A DNA stretch of 64,000 nucleotides from Ensifer sp. WSM1721 (GCF_000513895.2 NZ_CP165782.1:2108001-2172000), one strand, 5' to 3'. Counted from the stretch's first letter, positions 8,140 to 17,025 are shown. Numbers and translations: made by a program. Notes: generated from the letters alone by a model not told the origin.

Positions 8140-9429
8140 ATGGCGACGGAGCGCCCTCTCCCCAATCTCTGGCATGCGACGGCGCCGGCAGGGCCGCAAA
8201 CGGCTCAGCTTGCGGGTGACCTGACGACAGAGGTGGCCATCATCGGAGGCGGCTTTACCGGGCTCTCGGCCGCCCTCCACCTCGCCGAGATGGGTGTAAA
8301 GGCTAAGGTAATCGAAGCAAGAATGATCGGGCATGGCGGCTCCGGCCGCAATGTGGGCCTCGTCAATGCCGGCATGTGGGTGAAGCCGGAGGACCTGATC
8401 GCGACGCTCGGGACCACGGCCGGAAACCGGCTGCTCACCGAACTCGGCGACGGTCCCTCGCTCGTCTATGATCTCGTTGCCAAACACGGCATCGAGTGCG
8501 AAGCCGTTCGCAACGGCACGCTGCATATGGCCGTCGGCGCAGAGGGGCTGCAAGATATCCGGGATAGAGAGGCGCAATGGAAGAAGCGCGGCGCGCCGGT
8601 CGAAGTCCTTTCGGCCGACAGGGCGCATGCGCTCTCCGGTGCTGAAGGCTTCACCGGGGCGCTGCTCGATCGTCGCGCCGGAACGATCCAGCCGCTCGCC
8701 TATGCACGGGGGCTCGCCCGCGCGGCGCTTGCCGCCGGCGCCGAGATCTTCACCGATACGCCGCTGCTTGCCGCCGAGCGGCAAGGCGATCTCTGGAAGC
8801 TGAAGGCCGGGCTTGGCACCCTCACCGCTCGCTACGTCATTCTCGCGACCAATGCATATGGCAGCCTCGTTCCCGATGTTCCGTGGAAGGAATACCGGCA
8901 GGAATTGACGATCCTTCCCTTTTTCCAGTTCGCGACCAATCCCCTCCCGGACCACATCGCCGCGAAGATATTGCCGGAGCGCCAAGGTGCCTGGGATACG
9001 GGTCTCGTCATGACGTCCTTCCGCATGGACAGGCAGGACCGTCTGATCTTCGGCTCGGTCGGCAGGCTCGACGCGCTGGCCGCCGGCACCCACCGTGCAT
9101 TCGCCGCCCGTTCGCTGCGCAAGCTCTTCCCCTATATCGGCGACTTCCGCTTCGAATACTGGTGGGACGGACGCATCGGCATGACCACGAACAACCTGCC
9201 GGCGATGCACGTGCTCGCTCCCAATGTCGTATCGGTGAGCGGCTACAACGGCCGCGGCATCGCGCCGGGCACCGTCTTCGGCCGTGCGCTTGCCCATCAC
9301 GTCACCGGCGACGCATCGGCCGTTCCGCTTGCGGAAACGCCGGTCACGCCGGATCCGTGGCGGAGCCTGAAATCCGCCTTCTACCATGCCGGCGCCCAGG
9401 CCAAGCATTTCATCGATCGGCGGTTCTGA
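8140..9429 (+). CDS. FAD-dependent oxidoreductase, gamma-glutamylputrescine oxidase/DAO type
   Basis: A 429-residue flavoprotein of the DAO family, nearest by pattern to PuuB-like amine oxidases. The dinucleotide-binding motif is VAIIGGGFTGLSAALHLAE near residue 30, and the C-terminal FAD-contacting segment is SGYNGRGIAPGTVFGRALA. Such enzymes oxidise a primary or secondary amine to an imine with release of hydrogen peroxide. The start at 8140 places AAGGA nine bases upstream; the in-frame ATG at 8131 touches that site and is less likely. A glutamine synthetase homologue and aldehyde dehydrogenase lie within 5 kb, which supports a role in gamma-glutamylated amine breakdown, although those genes are on the other strand. 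Confidence 0.82.
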   Translation: MATERPLPNLWHATAPAGPQTAQLAGDLTTEVAIIGGGFTGLSAALHLAEMGVKAKVIEARMIGHGGSGRNVGLVNAGMWVKPEDLIATLGTTAGNRLLTELGDGPSLVYDLVAKHGIECEAVRNGTLHMAVGAEGLQDIRDREAQWKKRGAPVEVLSADRAHALSGAEGFTGALLDRRAGTIQPLAYARGLARAALAAGAEIFTDTPLLAAERQGDLWKLKAGLGTLTARYVILATNAYGSLVPDVPWKEYRQELTILPFFQFATNPLPDHIAAKILPERQGAWDTGLVMTSFRMDRQDRLIFGSVGRLDALAAGTHRAFAARSLRKLFPYIGDFRFEYWWDGRIGMTTNNLPAMHVLAPNVVSVSGYNGRGIAPGTVFGRALAHHVTGDASAVPLAETPVTPDPWRSLKSAFYHAGAQAKHFIDRRF

Positions 9430-9458
9430 CAGGCTCTGCTTGTCACAAGATCCCGCCG

Positions 9459-9476
9459 GCGCCGCGTCTGCGGCGC
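9459..9476. terminator. Hairpin between convergent genes
   Basis: A 7-bp GC-only stem (GCGCCGC / GCGGCGC) with a four-base loop lies between the converging oxidoreductase and parA-like genes. There is no T-run on either side, so intrinsic termination is only a possibility. Confidence 0.35.
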
Positions 9477-9494
9477 AGGTAACCGCCCCTGCGG

Positions 9495-10211
9495 CTAGGC
9501 CGCCCGCGGCAGGGCCGAGCGCAAGCGAGACATCAGTGCGCGGCGTGCGGTTACGGGAAGCAGGCTCTGCACCTCGCTGGCAAGCGCGAAGGCGTTTTCG
9601 CGCGCCTTGTCGAGATTGCTGACCCGGTTCGGGTCCATCGTCTGCAAGGTCCCGCCGCATTCGAAGATTTCGCGATAGGCGACGCGCTCGACGATCGGCG
9701 TGTCGAGAACCGAGACGCCGCGAGAGGCGAGCAATGCCTTGATCGTCTGCAGCGCTCGCGTCGTCACCAGTGAATTAACGCGGGTCAATACGACCGAGTG
9801 ATTGATGCGGACCCTCGCCTTCTGCTCGATCTGGCGGATGAGCTCCAGAATCTGCACCGCGCCCCGCGCATCCATGGCACAGCCCTGAACCGGAATCAGC
9901 ACCTGGTCGGAGAGCCCTAGCGCCAGGGCGACAATCGCGTCCTTGGCGCCGGCCAGATCGATGATGATGAAATCGACCTCGCCCTTGAGTTCGCGGATAT
10001 GACAGGGCAGCGAGGCCGGCGTGACATGCGAGATCACTTCCAGGTTGCCGACGTGACCGGATACCTCGGACCAGCTCGTGATCCAGCGCTGCGGATCGGC
10101 ATCGAGAACCACGACGCGGTTCCCCTGCCTCGCCAGTTCCGTCGACAAGATCAGCGCCGCAGTCGTCTTGCCCGCACCGCCTTTCGCATTGGCGAATGTG
10201 ATGACCGCCAT
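9495..10211 (-). CDS. Orphan ParA/MinD-type ATPase
   Basis: A 238-residue deviant Walker A ATPase. The motif KGGAGKTT near residue 10 with the signature Lys, the switch stretch DADPQRWITSW and the Walker B region FIIIDLAGAKD mark the ParA family, whose ATP-driven dimers pattern themselves on DNA or membrane to position plasmids, chromosomes or protein complexes. No parB-like partner or parS-like array is adjacent, so a plasmid partition role is unlikely. GGTGGAG before the ATG at 10211 fixes the start; an upstream in-frame start at 10232 is weaker. It has no operon partner, so the cargo is unknown. Confidence 0.85.
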   Translation of the reverse strand: MAVITFANAKGGAGKTTAALILSTELARQGNRVVVLDADPQRWITSWSEVSGHVGNLEVISHVTPASLPCHIRELKGEVDFIIIDLAGAKDAIVALALGLSDQVLIPVQGCAMDARGAVQILELIRQIEQKARVRINHSVVLTRVNSLVTTRALQTIKALLASRGVSVLDTPIVERVAYREIFECGGTLQTMDPNRVSNLDKARENAFALASEVQSLLPVTARRALMSRLRSALPRAA

Positions 10212-10372
10212 TTCTCCACCTCGTCCTTGCATGTTCCGTTTGCGGGCCCGCCCAGCAGGACGGGGCGCGCCGGTTTCTTAATAGAACCTTTCAGATCATG
10301 GTTAACAAAATGGAAATTTTGGCTCCCAAAGATTAATCAAAACGCCTTTCCCGTCACTGACGCGTAATGAAA

Positions 10373-10402
10373 AAGCCCGGAAAACCAAAGCTTTCCGGGC
10401 TT
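10373..10402 (-). terminator. Intrinsic terminator after the iron alcohol dehydrogenase
   Basis: An 11-bp perfect stem (AAGCCCGGAAA / TTTCCGGGCTT) with an eight-base loop. Read on the minus strand, downstream of the gene ending at 10427, it is followed by a T-rich tract. A T-run also precedes it on that strand, so it may work in both directions. Confidence 0.85.
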
Positions 10403-10426
10403 CAAAAAAATTAACGCAACCTACCG

Positions 10427-11572
10427 TCAGATGCACTCGGCAAAGAGCTTCTTCGCCGTGTCGAGCGTCAATTCGACCGGGTTGCCGCCTGCGGTCGGGT
10501 CGACGATTGCCATTTCCGCCATCTCGTCGATGCGGTCGGTGCCGACACCGAGCGCCGACAGTTTGTCCGGCACGCCGAGCTCCTCTCTGAGCCGCAGCAC
10601 ATAGTCGTAGAAGCCATCGAAGCCGCCGCCAATGCCGAGGTAAGCGGCGGCGCGGCCGATCTTCTCCTCGATCGCCGGGCGATTGAAGCGCAGCACCGGC
10701 GGCATCACCACGGCATTGGTCATGCCGTGATGGGTGTTGTAGATCGCTCCGATCGGATGCGAGAGCGAATGGATCGCACCCAACCCCTTCTGGAAGGCGA
10801 CCGCGCCCATCGCCGCCGCGCTCATCATGTGCGCGCGGGCTTCGAGGTCCGTTCCCTCCCTATAGGCGCGCGGCAGGTATTCCTTGACGAGCCGCATGCC
10901 TTCGAGCGCGATGCCCGCCGACATCGGGTGGTAGAACGGCGAGGAATAGGCCTCCAGGCAATGCGCGAAAGCGTCCATACCCGTGCCGGCGGTGATCACC
11001 TTCGGCATCCCAACCGTCAGTTCCGGATCGCAGATCGTGACGCCCGGCAGGAACTTCGGATGAAAGATCACCTTCTTCACGTGGCTTGCCGAATTGGTGA
11101 TGACGCTGGCGCGGCCGACCTCGGAACCGGTGCCGGCCGTCGTCGGAACGGCGACGATTGGCGCGATGCCTTCGACGCTCGCGCGCGTCCACCAGTCACC
11201 GATATCCTCGAAGTCCCACACGGGACGCGTTTGGCCGACCATGAAGGCGACGCATTTGCCGAGATCGAGGCCGGAGCCGCCGCCGAAGGCGACGACGCCA
11301 TCATGGCCGCCCTCCCGGAAAGCCTTCACGCCGGCTTCCAGATTTTTGTCGTTTGGGTTCGGATCGACGTCCGCGAAGATCGCGCGACCGAGGCCGCCGG
11401 CCTCGAGGATATCGAGCGCGTTCTGCGTGATCGCCATCGGCGCGAGCCCGCGATCGGTGATCAGCAGCGGCTTCTTCATGCCGAGCGCCATGCAATGGTC
11501 GGCAAGCTCCTTGATGCGGCCGGTGCCGAATTTGACGGCGGTCGGATAGCTCCAGTTGGCGGTGATGGTCAT
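10427..11572 (-). CDS. Iron-containing (group III) alcohol dehydrogenase
   Basis: A 381-residue NAD(P)-dependent dehydrogenase of the Fe-ADH family. The nucleotide-binding block GGGSGLDLGK (near residue 97), the PTTAGTGSEVG signature and the metal-binding region around HCLEAYSS and HPIGAIYNTHHG are all intact. It would interconvert a primary alcohol and an aldehyde in the cytoplasm. Its ATG overlaps the stop of the upstream aldehyde dehydrogenase gene by ATGA, so the two are coupled and probably act in sequence, alcohol to aldehyde to acid. The adjacent PuuA-like ligase suggests that the alcohol may be a gamma-glutamylated amino alcohol (inference). Confidence 0.9.
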   Translation of the reverse strand: MTITANWSYPTAVKFGTGRIKELADHCMALGMKKPLLITDRGLAPMAITQNALDILEAGGLGRAIFADVDPNPNDKNLEAGVKAFREGGHDGVVAFGGGSGLDLGKCVAFMVGQTRPVWDFEDIGDWWTRASVEGIAPIVAVPTTAGTGSEVGRASVITNSASHVKKVIFHPKFLPGVTICDPELTVGMPKVITAGTGMDAFAHCLEAYSSPFYHPMSAGIALEGMRLVKEYLPRAYREGTDLEARAHMMSAAAMGAVAFQKGLGAIHSLSHPIGAIYNTHHGMTNAVVMPPVLRFNRPAIEEKIGRAAAYLGIGGGFDGFYDYVLRLREELGVPDKLSALGVGTDRIDEMAEMAIVDPTAGGNPVELTLDTAKKLFAECI

Positions 11573-12954
11573 GCGGTGACTTTCTTCAGGTGATAGGATT
11601 TCGGACGGGTGAGATTATGGAAGCCGAGGACCGAAAGCGAACCGCCTCGGCCGGTCTCCTTGACGCCTGTCCAGCAGAGCGCCGGGTCGAGATAGTCAGC
11701 CCGGTTCATGAAGATCGTGCCGGTTTCGAGCTCGCGCCCGATCCGCGCGGCCCGCTCGGCATCCTTCGTCCAGAGCGAAACGGTGAGCCCGTACTGGCTG
11801 TCATTCATCAACTCGATCGCCTCGGCATCGCTCTTCACCTTCATGATGCCCACGGCCGGCCCGAAGGTTTCCTCGCGCATGAACTCCATCGAATGATCGA
11901 CATCGACGAGGACCTGCGGCGCGAGATAGGCGCCGCCATCGTCCTGCGGGAAAAGCTTCGGATCGATCAGCGCCTTGGCGCCCTTCGAGACGGCATCGGC
12001 GATCTGGTTGCGGACGGTAGCCGCGAACCGCTTGTTGGCCATCGGCCCGAGCGTCGTTTCCGCATCGAGCGGATTGCCGAGCTTGTAGTTGGAGACCCAG
12101 GCGACCGATTTCTCGACAAAGGCGTCGTAGAGCGATTCATGCACGTAGATGCGCTCGATGCCGCAGCAGCACTGGCCGGAATTGTAGGTCGCGCCGTCCA
12201 TCAGCGTGTCGACCGCCGCGTTGAGATCGGCATCCTCCATCACATAGCCTGGATCCTTGCCGCCGAGTTCAAGGCCGAGACCAGTAAAGGTGCCAGCCGC
12301 CGCGCGCTCGATCGAGCGGCCGCCTTCCACCGAGCCGGTGAAGTTGATGAAGTCGAAACTCCTGGCAGCGATCAGCGCCGCCGTCGTCTCGTGGTCGAGG
12401 AATAGGTTCTGGAAGACGTCCGCCGGAACGCCCGCCTCGACGAAGGCGCGCACCATGCGCTCGCCGACAAGGATCGTCTGACTGGCGTGTTTGATAATGA
12501 CCGTGTTGCCCGCCATCAGCGCTGGAGCGACCGTGTTGATCGCCGTCATGTAGGGGTAGTTCCAGGGCGCAATGACGAAGACGACGCCATGCGGCTCGCG
12601 CTCTATGCGCCGCTCGAAGCGATCGCTCTCCTCGACGACGATCGGCTTCAGCGCGTCGGCCGCGATCGAAGCGACGTAGTTCGAACGCTCGTTGAAACCC
12701 CTGAACTCGCCGCCATAACGGACCGGTCGGCCCATCTGCCAAGCGAGTTCCGGCACCACTTCATCGACCATTTCGTTGAGGCGCGCGACGCCGGCGAGTA
12801 CCAGCTTGACCCGTTCATCGAGCGGGCGTTTGGCCCAGGCTTTCTGCGCGAGGCGCGCATGCGCGACGGCCTCTCTGGCGAGCTCCAGTGGCATTGCCAG
12901 GCGCTCGGCATAGACCTCGCCATTCACCGGCGAAATGCATTTGATCATCGTCAT
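11569..12954 (-). CDS. NAD(P)-dependent aldehyde dehydrogenase
   Basis: A 461-residue aldehyde dehydrogenase. Recognisable blocks are APWNYPY (cofactor site), FTGSVEGG, the catalytic Glu in LELGGKDPGYV, the nucleophilic Cys region NSGQCCCGIERIYV and EETFGPAVG. The active-site loop carries three consecutive Cys residues. The start at 12954 follows AGGAAG; a much longer open frame upstream runs through repeat DNA and is rejected. It overlaps the iron alcohol dehydrogenase and lies downstream of the glutamine synthetase homologue, so an oxidation step in the same catabolic route is likely. The substrate is not determined. Confidence 0.9.
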   Translation of the reverse strand: MTMIKCISPVNGEVYAERLAMPLELAREAVAHARLAQKAWAKRPLDERVKLVLAGVARLNEMVDEVVPELAWQMGRPVRYGGEFRGFNERSNYVASIAADALKPIVVEESDRFERRIEREPHGVVFVIAPWNYPYMTAINTVAPALMAGNTVIIKHASQTILVGERMVRAFVEAGVPADVFQNLFLDHETTAALIAARSFDFINFTGSVEGGRSIERAAAGTFTGLGLELGGKDPGYVMEDADLNAAVDTLMDGATYNSGQCCCGIERIYVHESLYDAFVEKSVAWVSNYKLGNPLDAETTLGPMANKRFAATVRNQIADAVSKGAKALIDPKLFPQDDGGAYLAPQVLVDVDHSMEFMREETFGPAVGIMKVKSDAEAIELMNDSQYGLTVSLWTKDAERAARIGRELETGTIFMNRADYLDPALCWTGVKETGRGGSLSVLGFHNLTRPKSYHLKKVTA

Positions 12955-12985
12955 GATCGTCTTCCTGTTCCTACTGCGAAAACAA

Positions 12986-13132
12986 ATTTCCCCTCCCCAC
13001 CCCTTCCCCACAAGGGGAGAGCTTCCCTCTCGGCAGCCTCGCCTGATCTCGGCTAATGCCAGCTGCGGAGGCGCTGAGTTGGGCGGCGATGACGCCGCGA
13101 AGCCCCCTTGCGGAGAGGGGTTGGGGACGGTT
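12986..13132. repeat. RIME-like intergenic palindromic element
   Basis: Outer arms of the type CCCCTCCCCACCCCTTCC / GGGGTTGGGGA bracket shorter GC-rich dyads, including CCACAAGGGG and CCCCTTGCGGAGAGGGG. This composition is typical of rhizobial intergenic mosaic elements. It fills most of the gap between the aldehyde dehydrogenase and glutamine synthetase-like genes and could fold in the mRNA. Confidence 0.6.
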
Positions 13133-13136
13133 TTAC

Positions 13137-14501
13137 CTACGCCCTCTCGAACCCCCGAGCGACTTCCCAATCGGTCACGCGCCGATCATATTCCTGCTGC
13201 TCCCATTGGGCGGCATGCACATAATGGTCGATCACGTCCTCGCCAAATGCCGCCCGTAGCATCTTCGAGCCGGAAAGCGCCTCAGTTGCTGCTCTCAACG
13301 TATGCGGAATCTCTCGCACATCCTTGCCATGGTATGCGTCGCCGACGAAGGGCGCCTCCAGTTCCATCTTGCTTTCGATACCGGATATGCCGGCCGCGAT
13401 CAAAGCTGCAAAGGCAAGATAGGGGTTCAAGTCGGAGCCGCCGACGCGGCATTCGATGCGGATCGCCTTGGTGTCCTCGCCGCAGAGTCGGTAGCCGGCG
13501 GTCCGATTGTCCTTGCTCCAGATCGCCTTGGTTGGCGCGAAGGTGCCGGCCATAAAGCGCTTGTAGGAGTTGATGTAAGGCGCCAGGAAATAGGTGATCT
13601 CGCTGGCATGGGTGAGCAGGCCCGCCACGTAGTGCCGCATCAGTTCCGACATGCCGTGCGGCGCGTTCTTGTCGAAGAACAGCGGCGTCTCGCCGTCAAG
13701 GCTCCAGAGCGATTGGTGGATGTGCGACGATGAGCCCGCGGCCGAATAGTTCCATTTGGCGAGGAAGGTGATCGCCTTGCCGCGCTGCCAGGCGATCTCC
13801 TTGCAGCCGTTCTTGATGATCGCGTGGCGGTCAGCCATAGTCAGAGCGTCCGCATAGCGGACATTGATCTCCTCCTGCCCGGCGGAAGCCTCGCCCTTGG
13901 AGTTCTCGACCGGAATGCCCGCGCCCTGCAGGCCATTGCGGATCGCCCGCATCACATCCTCTTCCTTCGTCGTCTGGAAGATGTGGTAATCCTCGTTGTA
14001 GCCGCTGGCGAGCTGCAGGTCGCGGTATCCGGAGACCCTCGCCTCGTCATAGGACTGATCGAACAGGAAGAATTCGAGCTCGCTCGCCATGAAGGGCTTG
14101 AAGCCCATGGCTTCGAGTCGCGCCACCTGCTTCTTCAAGATGGCGCGCGGCGAATGCGGTACTTCCGCATGAGTATGGTGGTCGAGCACGTCACAAAGCA
14201 CCAGAGCCGTGCCTTCGAGCCAGGGGATGCGGCGAAGCGTCGAGAGATCGGGCTTCATCGTGTAGTCGCCGTAGCCCTTTTCCCAGCTCGTCGCCTTATA
14301 ACCGGGAACGGTTTCCATCTCTATGTCGGTCGCAAGCAGATAGTTGCAGCTATGCGTTTCCTTCCAGGCGCTGTCGACGAAGTATTCCGCATGAAAACGC
14401 TTGCCCATCAGGCGGCCCTGCATGTCCACCTGGCAGGCGAGCATCGTGTCGATGCGACCGGCGGCCACATCCTCTTTCAGTTCTTCGAACGAGTAGCTCA
14501 T
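13137..14501 (-). CDS. Glutamine synthetase-like gamma-glutamyl-amine ligase (PuuA/GlnA-3 type)
   Basis: A 454-residue GS-fold enzyme. It has the N-terminal beta-grasp (VDMQGRLMGKRF), an active-site segment GQEEINVRYADALTMADRH, the ATP-binding SSSHIHQSLWS and the NRTAGYRLCGE loop. The pattern is that of the subgroup that joins glutamate to amines such as putrescine, isopropylamine or ethanolamine, not the housekeeping GlnA; no adenylylation-site pattern is evident. The start at 14501 is chosen by family N-terminus, with only a weak GGGATGA upstream. With the permease, dehydrogenases and amidohydrolase around it, it probably performs the entry step of amine or amino-alcohol catabolism. Confidence 0.85.
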   Translation of the reverse strand: MSYSFEELKEDVAAGRIDTMLACQVDMQGRLMGKRFHAEYFVDSAWKETHSCNYLLATDIEMETVPGYKATSWEKGYGDYTMKPDLSTLRRIPWLEGTALVLCDVLDHHTHAEVPHSPRAILKKQVARLEAMGFKPFMASELEFFLFDQSYDEARVSGYRDLQLASGYNEDYHIFQTTKEEDVMRAIRNGLQGAGIPVENSKGEASAGQEEINVRYADALTMADRHAIIKNGCKEIAWQRGKAITFLAKWNYSAAGSSSHIHQSLWSLDGETPLFFDKNAPHGMSELMRHYVAGLLTHASEITYFLAPYINSYKRFMAGTFAPTKAIWSKDNRTAGYRLCGEDTKAIRIECRVGGSDLNPYLAFAALIAAGISGIESKMELEAPFVGDAYHGKDVREIPHTLRAATEALSGSKMLRAAFGEDVIDHYVHAAQWEQQEYDRRVTDWEVARGFERA

Positions 14502-14554
14502 GAAAGTGTCATCCCATGTTTCGGCGCGGCCGTTCCCGAAGCCGCAAAAGTCAA

Positions 14555-14580
14555 GCGGGGATCGCAAGCGCGATCCCCGC
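14555..14580 (-). terminator. Hairpin between permease and GS-like gene
   Basis: A 10-bp perfect stem (GCGGGGATCG / CGATCCCCGC) with a six-base loop, 15 bases past the permease stop. No long T-run follows on the minus strand. It could attenuate or stabilise the mRNA between these two genes. Confidence 0.5.
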
Positions 14581-14595
14581 GCTCCTGTTATCGTC

Positions 14596-16143
14596 TCAGA
14601 CTTCGCCCACGGCCTTTTCAGCGGCGACGATCTCCGCCTGGCGGCGGGCGACTTCATCGCCGATGGGCGGCCCGCGGAAGCGGCGGTTTTCAAATGCAAA
14701 CCAGATGATTCCCGTCACGATCAGGAAGCCGACGGTAATATAGAGCGCCCAATCATTCGGCGGCTGAATGCCGAGAACGAAGATCAGCACCATGGCGATG
14801 ATCGACAGGATCGCGAAGAGCTTGAACATGCCCTCACCAAGGTTCCACGGTCCCATCTTATCCCACTTCGAGGTTCCCCAGGCGAAAAGGCCGAGCGTGA
14901 TCGGGATCGCGAAGGAGAAGAACAGGAAGATGACCGTGCACGAGACGACGATCGTGTAGACCGGTGTGTCGCCGATCGAAACGAGCGACGATCCCCAGAC
15001 GAAGAGCACTGCCAGAATCGAGCCCGTCCAGATCGCCGCGACCGGCGTGCGGTAGGTCGGGCTCACTTTCGACAGCGGCTTGGAGGCCGGCAGGCCGCCA
15101 TCGCGCGAGAAGGCGAAGATCATGCGCGATACCGACGTAACCGTAGCCAGGCCGCACAGCCATTGGCTGACGAAGATGGCGAGGTAGAGAATGTCCTTGA
15201 TGGCCGGGTGCACCTGCGCGTCCATCGCCCAGAAGAACACGTTCCAGCCCTGCTTGGCCGCCTCGTCCATGTTCGGGATCATCAGCACGAAGGAGCACAG
15301 CATGATGTAGCCGAAGAGCGCCGACCAGAGCACCGAAGAGACCATGCCGCGCGGCACCGACTCGGCGGCCTTGACCGTCTCCTCCGAGGTGTGGGCGGAA
15401 GCATCGTAACCGGTGATCGTGTAGATCGGCAGCAGCAGGCCGAGCAGGAACACCCAGGTGCCGGAAGTCTGCGGCCAGACATTGCCGCCCGCCTCGCCGG
15501 AATAGTTCGAGAAGGTGAAGAGCCGCCCGAACTCGTAAGGGTCGGCCGCTGCAAGGCAAACGATCGCCAGGAGGATCGAGGTCGCGAAGATGAGATAGCC
15601 CGAGAAGTCTGTGAGCTTCGCCGTAAGGCCGATCCCCATATGGTTCACCAGGGCCTGCACGCCGGTGATGATCGCCAGGAAGACGATACGCGTCGTCGTC
15701 GTGTCTTCCAGTCCCAGATACGGCGTGCCGAACGAACCCATGAAGAAATAATAGGTGCCGACATTGATGGCGCCGAGAACCGTCACCAGCCCGAGCAGGT
15801 TGAACCAGGCCGTCACCCAGCCGGTAAAACGGTTCCCAAGGATCGAGCCCCAGTGATAGAGGCCGCCGGCGGTCGGATAGGCGGAGCCGATCTGCGCCAT
15901 GGCGACGGCGAAGACGAGCGAGATGAAGCATCCAAGCGGCCAGCCGATGCCGATCGAGGCGCCGCCCGCACCGGCGGTCGCCTGCGCAAGCGAGTTGATG
16001 CCGCCCGAAAGGATGCAAATGATCGAGAAGGATACGGCGAAATTCGAGAACTGGCTCATTCGCCGCTCGAGTTCCTGGGCATAGCCCATGGAATGCAGAA
16101 TCTGCAGATCCTGCTTCTTATCGATTTCGGTATAGTCTGACAT
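14596..16143 (-). CDS. APC superfamily amino acid/amine permease
   Basis: A 515-residue inner-membrane transporter with about twelve hydrophobic segments. The ELERRMSQFSNFAVSFSIICILSGGI start and the following Gly-rich helix are typical of the amino acid/choline transporter group in APC that contains GABA, choline and ethanolamine permeases. AGGGGAAAAAG precedes the ATG at 16143. It lies directly upstream of the GS-like ligase, so it probably imports the amine that the ligase glutamylates. That functional link is inference from position. Confidence 0.85.
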   Translation of the reverse strand: MSDYTEIDKKQDLQILHSMGYAQELERRMSQFSNFAVSFSIICILSGGINSLAQATAGAGGASIGIGWPLGCFISLVFAVAMAQIGSAYPTAGGLYHWGSILGNRFTGWVTAWFNLLGLVTVLGAINVGTYYFFMGSFGTPYLGLEDTTTTRIVFLAIITGVQALVNHMGIGLTAKLTDFSGYLIFATSILLAIVCLAAADPYEFGRLFTFSNYSGEAGGNVWPQTSGTWVFLLGLLLPIYTITGYDASAHTSEETVKAAESVPRGMVSSVLWSALFGYIMLCSFVLMIPNMDEAAKQGWNVFFWAMDAQVHPAIKDILYLAIFVSQWLCGLATVTSVSRMIFAFSRDGGLPASKPLSKVSPTYRTPVAAIWTGSILAVLFVWGSSLVSIGDTPVYTIVVSCTVIFLFFSFAIPITLGLFAWGTSKWDKMGPWNLGEGMFKLFAILSIIAMVLIFVLGIQPPNDWALYITVGFLIVTGIIWFAFENRRFRGPPIGDEVARRQAEIVAAEKAVGEV

Positions 16144-16251
16144 CTTTTTCCCCTGTTTCTCCGGACCCTCCGCGCCATTGCGAAAGGTCGCGTCACCCAC
16201 TGCTCCAGACAACGAAACAGCACCGCGGCTTTGCCGCTCCCCCAGGTCTTT

Positions 16252-17025
16252 TTATTTTGCCGGAAGCGCGGCTACGCTCGTGGTGAGCAGCCCTTCCAGA
16301 TAATCGGCCACGACCCTTTGGCCGATCTCGTTGCGGATGAGATCGTTGCGGATCTCGATCATGACGTTCGGCACGCCAAAGCGCATGCCGTATTCGATCA
16401 AGCTGTGCGTCACGCCGTCGGCCGGTCCATAGGGCTCGTTGCGACGAATATCGTAGCCCACGTCTCCAACGGCTGCAGCGGCAAGCATGCGGTCCGCCAG
16501 CCGACTGTCGGCGTCGTGCAGAATGCCGATTTCGACAGAGCGGGGCTCGCCGAAATAAACTGGCGTGAAGCTGTGCATGGTGACGAGAACGGCCCGCCTG
16601 CCCGAAGCCCGGCGGTCGCTGATGAGCTGAGAGACCGCCCCTTTAAACGGCAGGTAAATCTCGTCCACCCTCGCCTGCCGCTCGGCCGCCGACATCGCCC
16701 TGTTGCCCGGGACCTCATAGACCTCGCTGACGACAGGCGTGGCCGCATCGGATTCCGGCGGCCTGTTGCAGTCGTAGACAAGGCGTGAAAAGCGCTGATG
16801 GACGAGCGTGGCGTCGAGGCGCTTCGCGAGAAATCTAGACACCGCCAGAGCTCCCGGGTCCCAGGCGATGTGGCTCTCGAGCGCCTCTTCGGAAAGGCCG
16901 AGCGTACCGAGACGTTCCGGCAGGCGGCGGGACGCGTGCTCGCAGACGAAGAGGAATTCTCCCTTCGCATCGGCATTCTCGATGGCGACCGGGCCGCCCT
17001 CTGCCTGCGTCAAAAGCCCCGTCAA
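16252..17025 (-). CDS. N-formylglutamate amidohydrolase family protein
   Basis: A 257-residue hydrolase of the FGase family (PF05013), which contains HutG-type N-formylglutamate deformylase. The conserved start FLFVCEHASRRLPE, the HIAWDPGA block, YDCNRPP and TMHSFTP with putative metal-binding His and Glu residues are present. The likely start is TTG at 17025, with GGGGAG six bases upstream; no ATG fits. No other histidine-degradation gene is nearby. Because it accompanies a glutamylating ligase it may release glutamate from an N-substituted glutamate, which would be a new role for the family (inference). It is divergent from the RpiR regulator. Confidence 0.83.
   Translation of the reverse strand: MTGLLTQAEGGPVAIENADAKGEFLFVCEHASRRLPERLGTLGLSEEALESHIAWDPGALAVSRFLAKRLDATLVHQRFSRLVYDCNRPPESDAATPVVSEVYEVPGNRAMSAAERQARVDEIYLPFKGAVSQLISDRRASGRRAVLVTMHSFTPVYFGEPRSVEIGILHDADSRLADRMLAAAAVGDVGYDIRRNEPYGPADGVTHSLIEYGMRFGVPNVMIEIRNDLIRNEIGQRVVADYLEGLLTTSVAALPAK

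Noticed and set aside
8098..9660. Minus-strand open frame of 520 codons opposite the FAD oxidoreductase
   Set aside because: No domain pattern is visible, and the opposite strand carries the FAD motif and correct family length. High GC with low stop frequency explains the length.
9495..10211. Plasmid partition locus
   Set aside because: Only a ParA-type gene is present; there is no parB, repC or repeated centromere-like site, and the surroundings are chromosomal metabolic genes.
12955..13170. N-terminal extension of the aldehyde dehydrogenase
   Set aside because: The added residues come from the intergenic repeat; the family N-terminus and ribosome site fit 12954.
14500..16140. Plus-strand open frame of 546 codons opposite the APC permease
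   Set aside because: It is rich in Arg, Glu, Asp and His as expected for the complement of a membrane-protein gene, has no recognisable domain and lies exactly opposite a strong permease gene.
16252..17025. Histidine utilisation (hut) operon
   Set aside because: The amidohydrolase family includes HutG, but no hutH, hutU, hutI or hutF gene is nearby.
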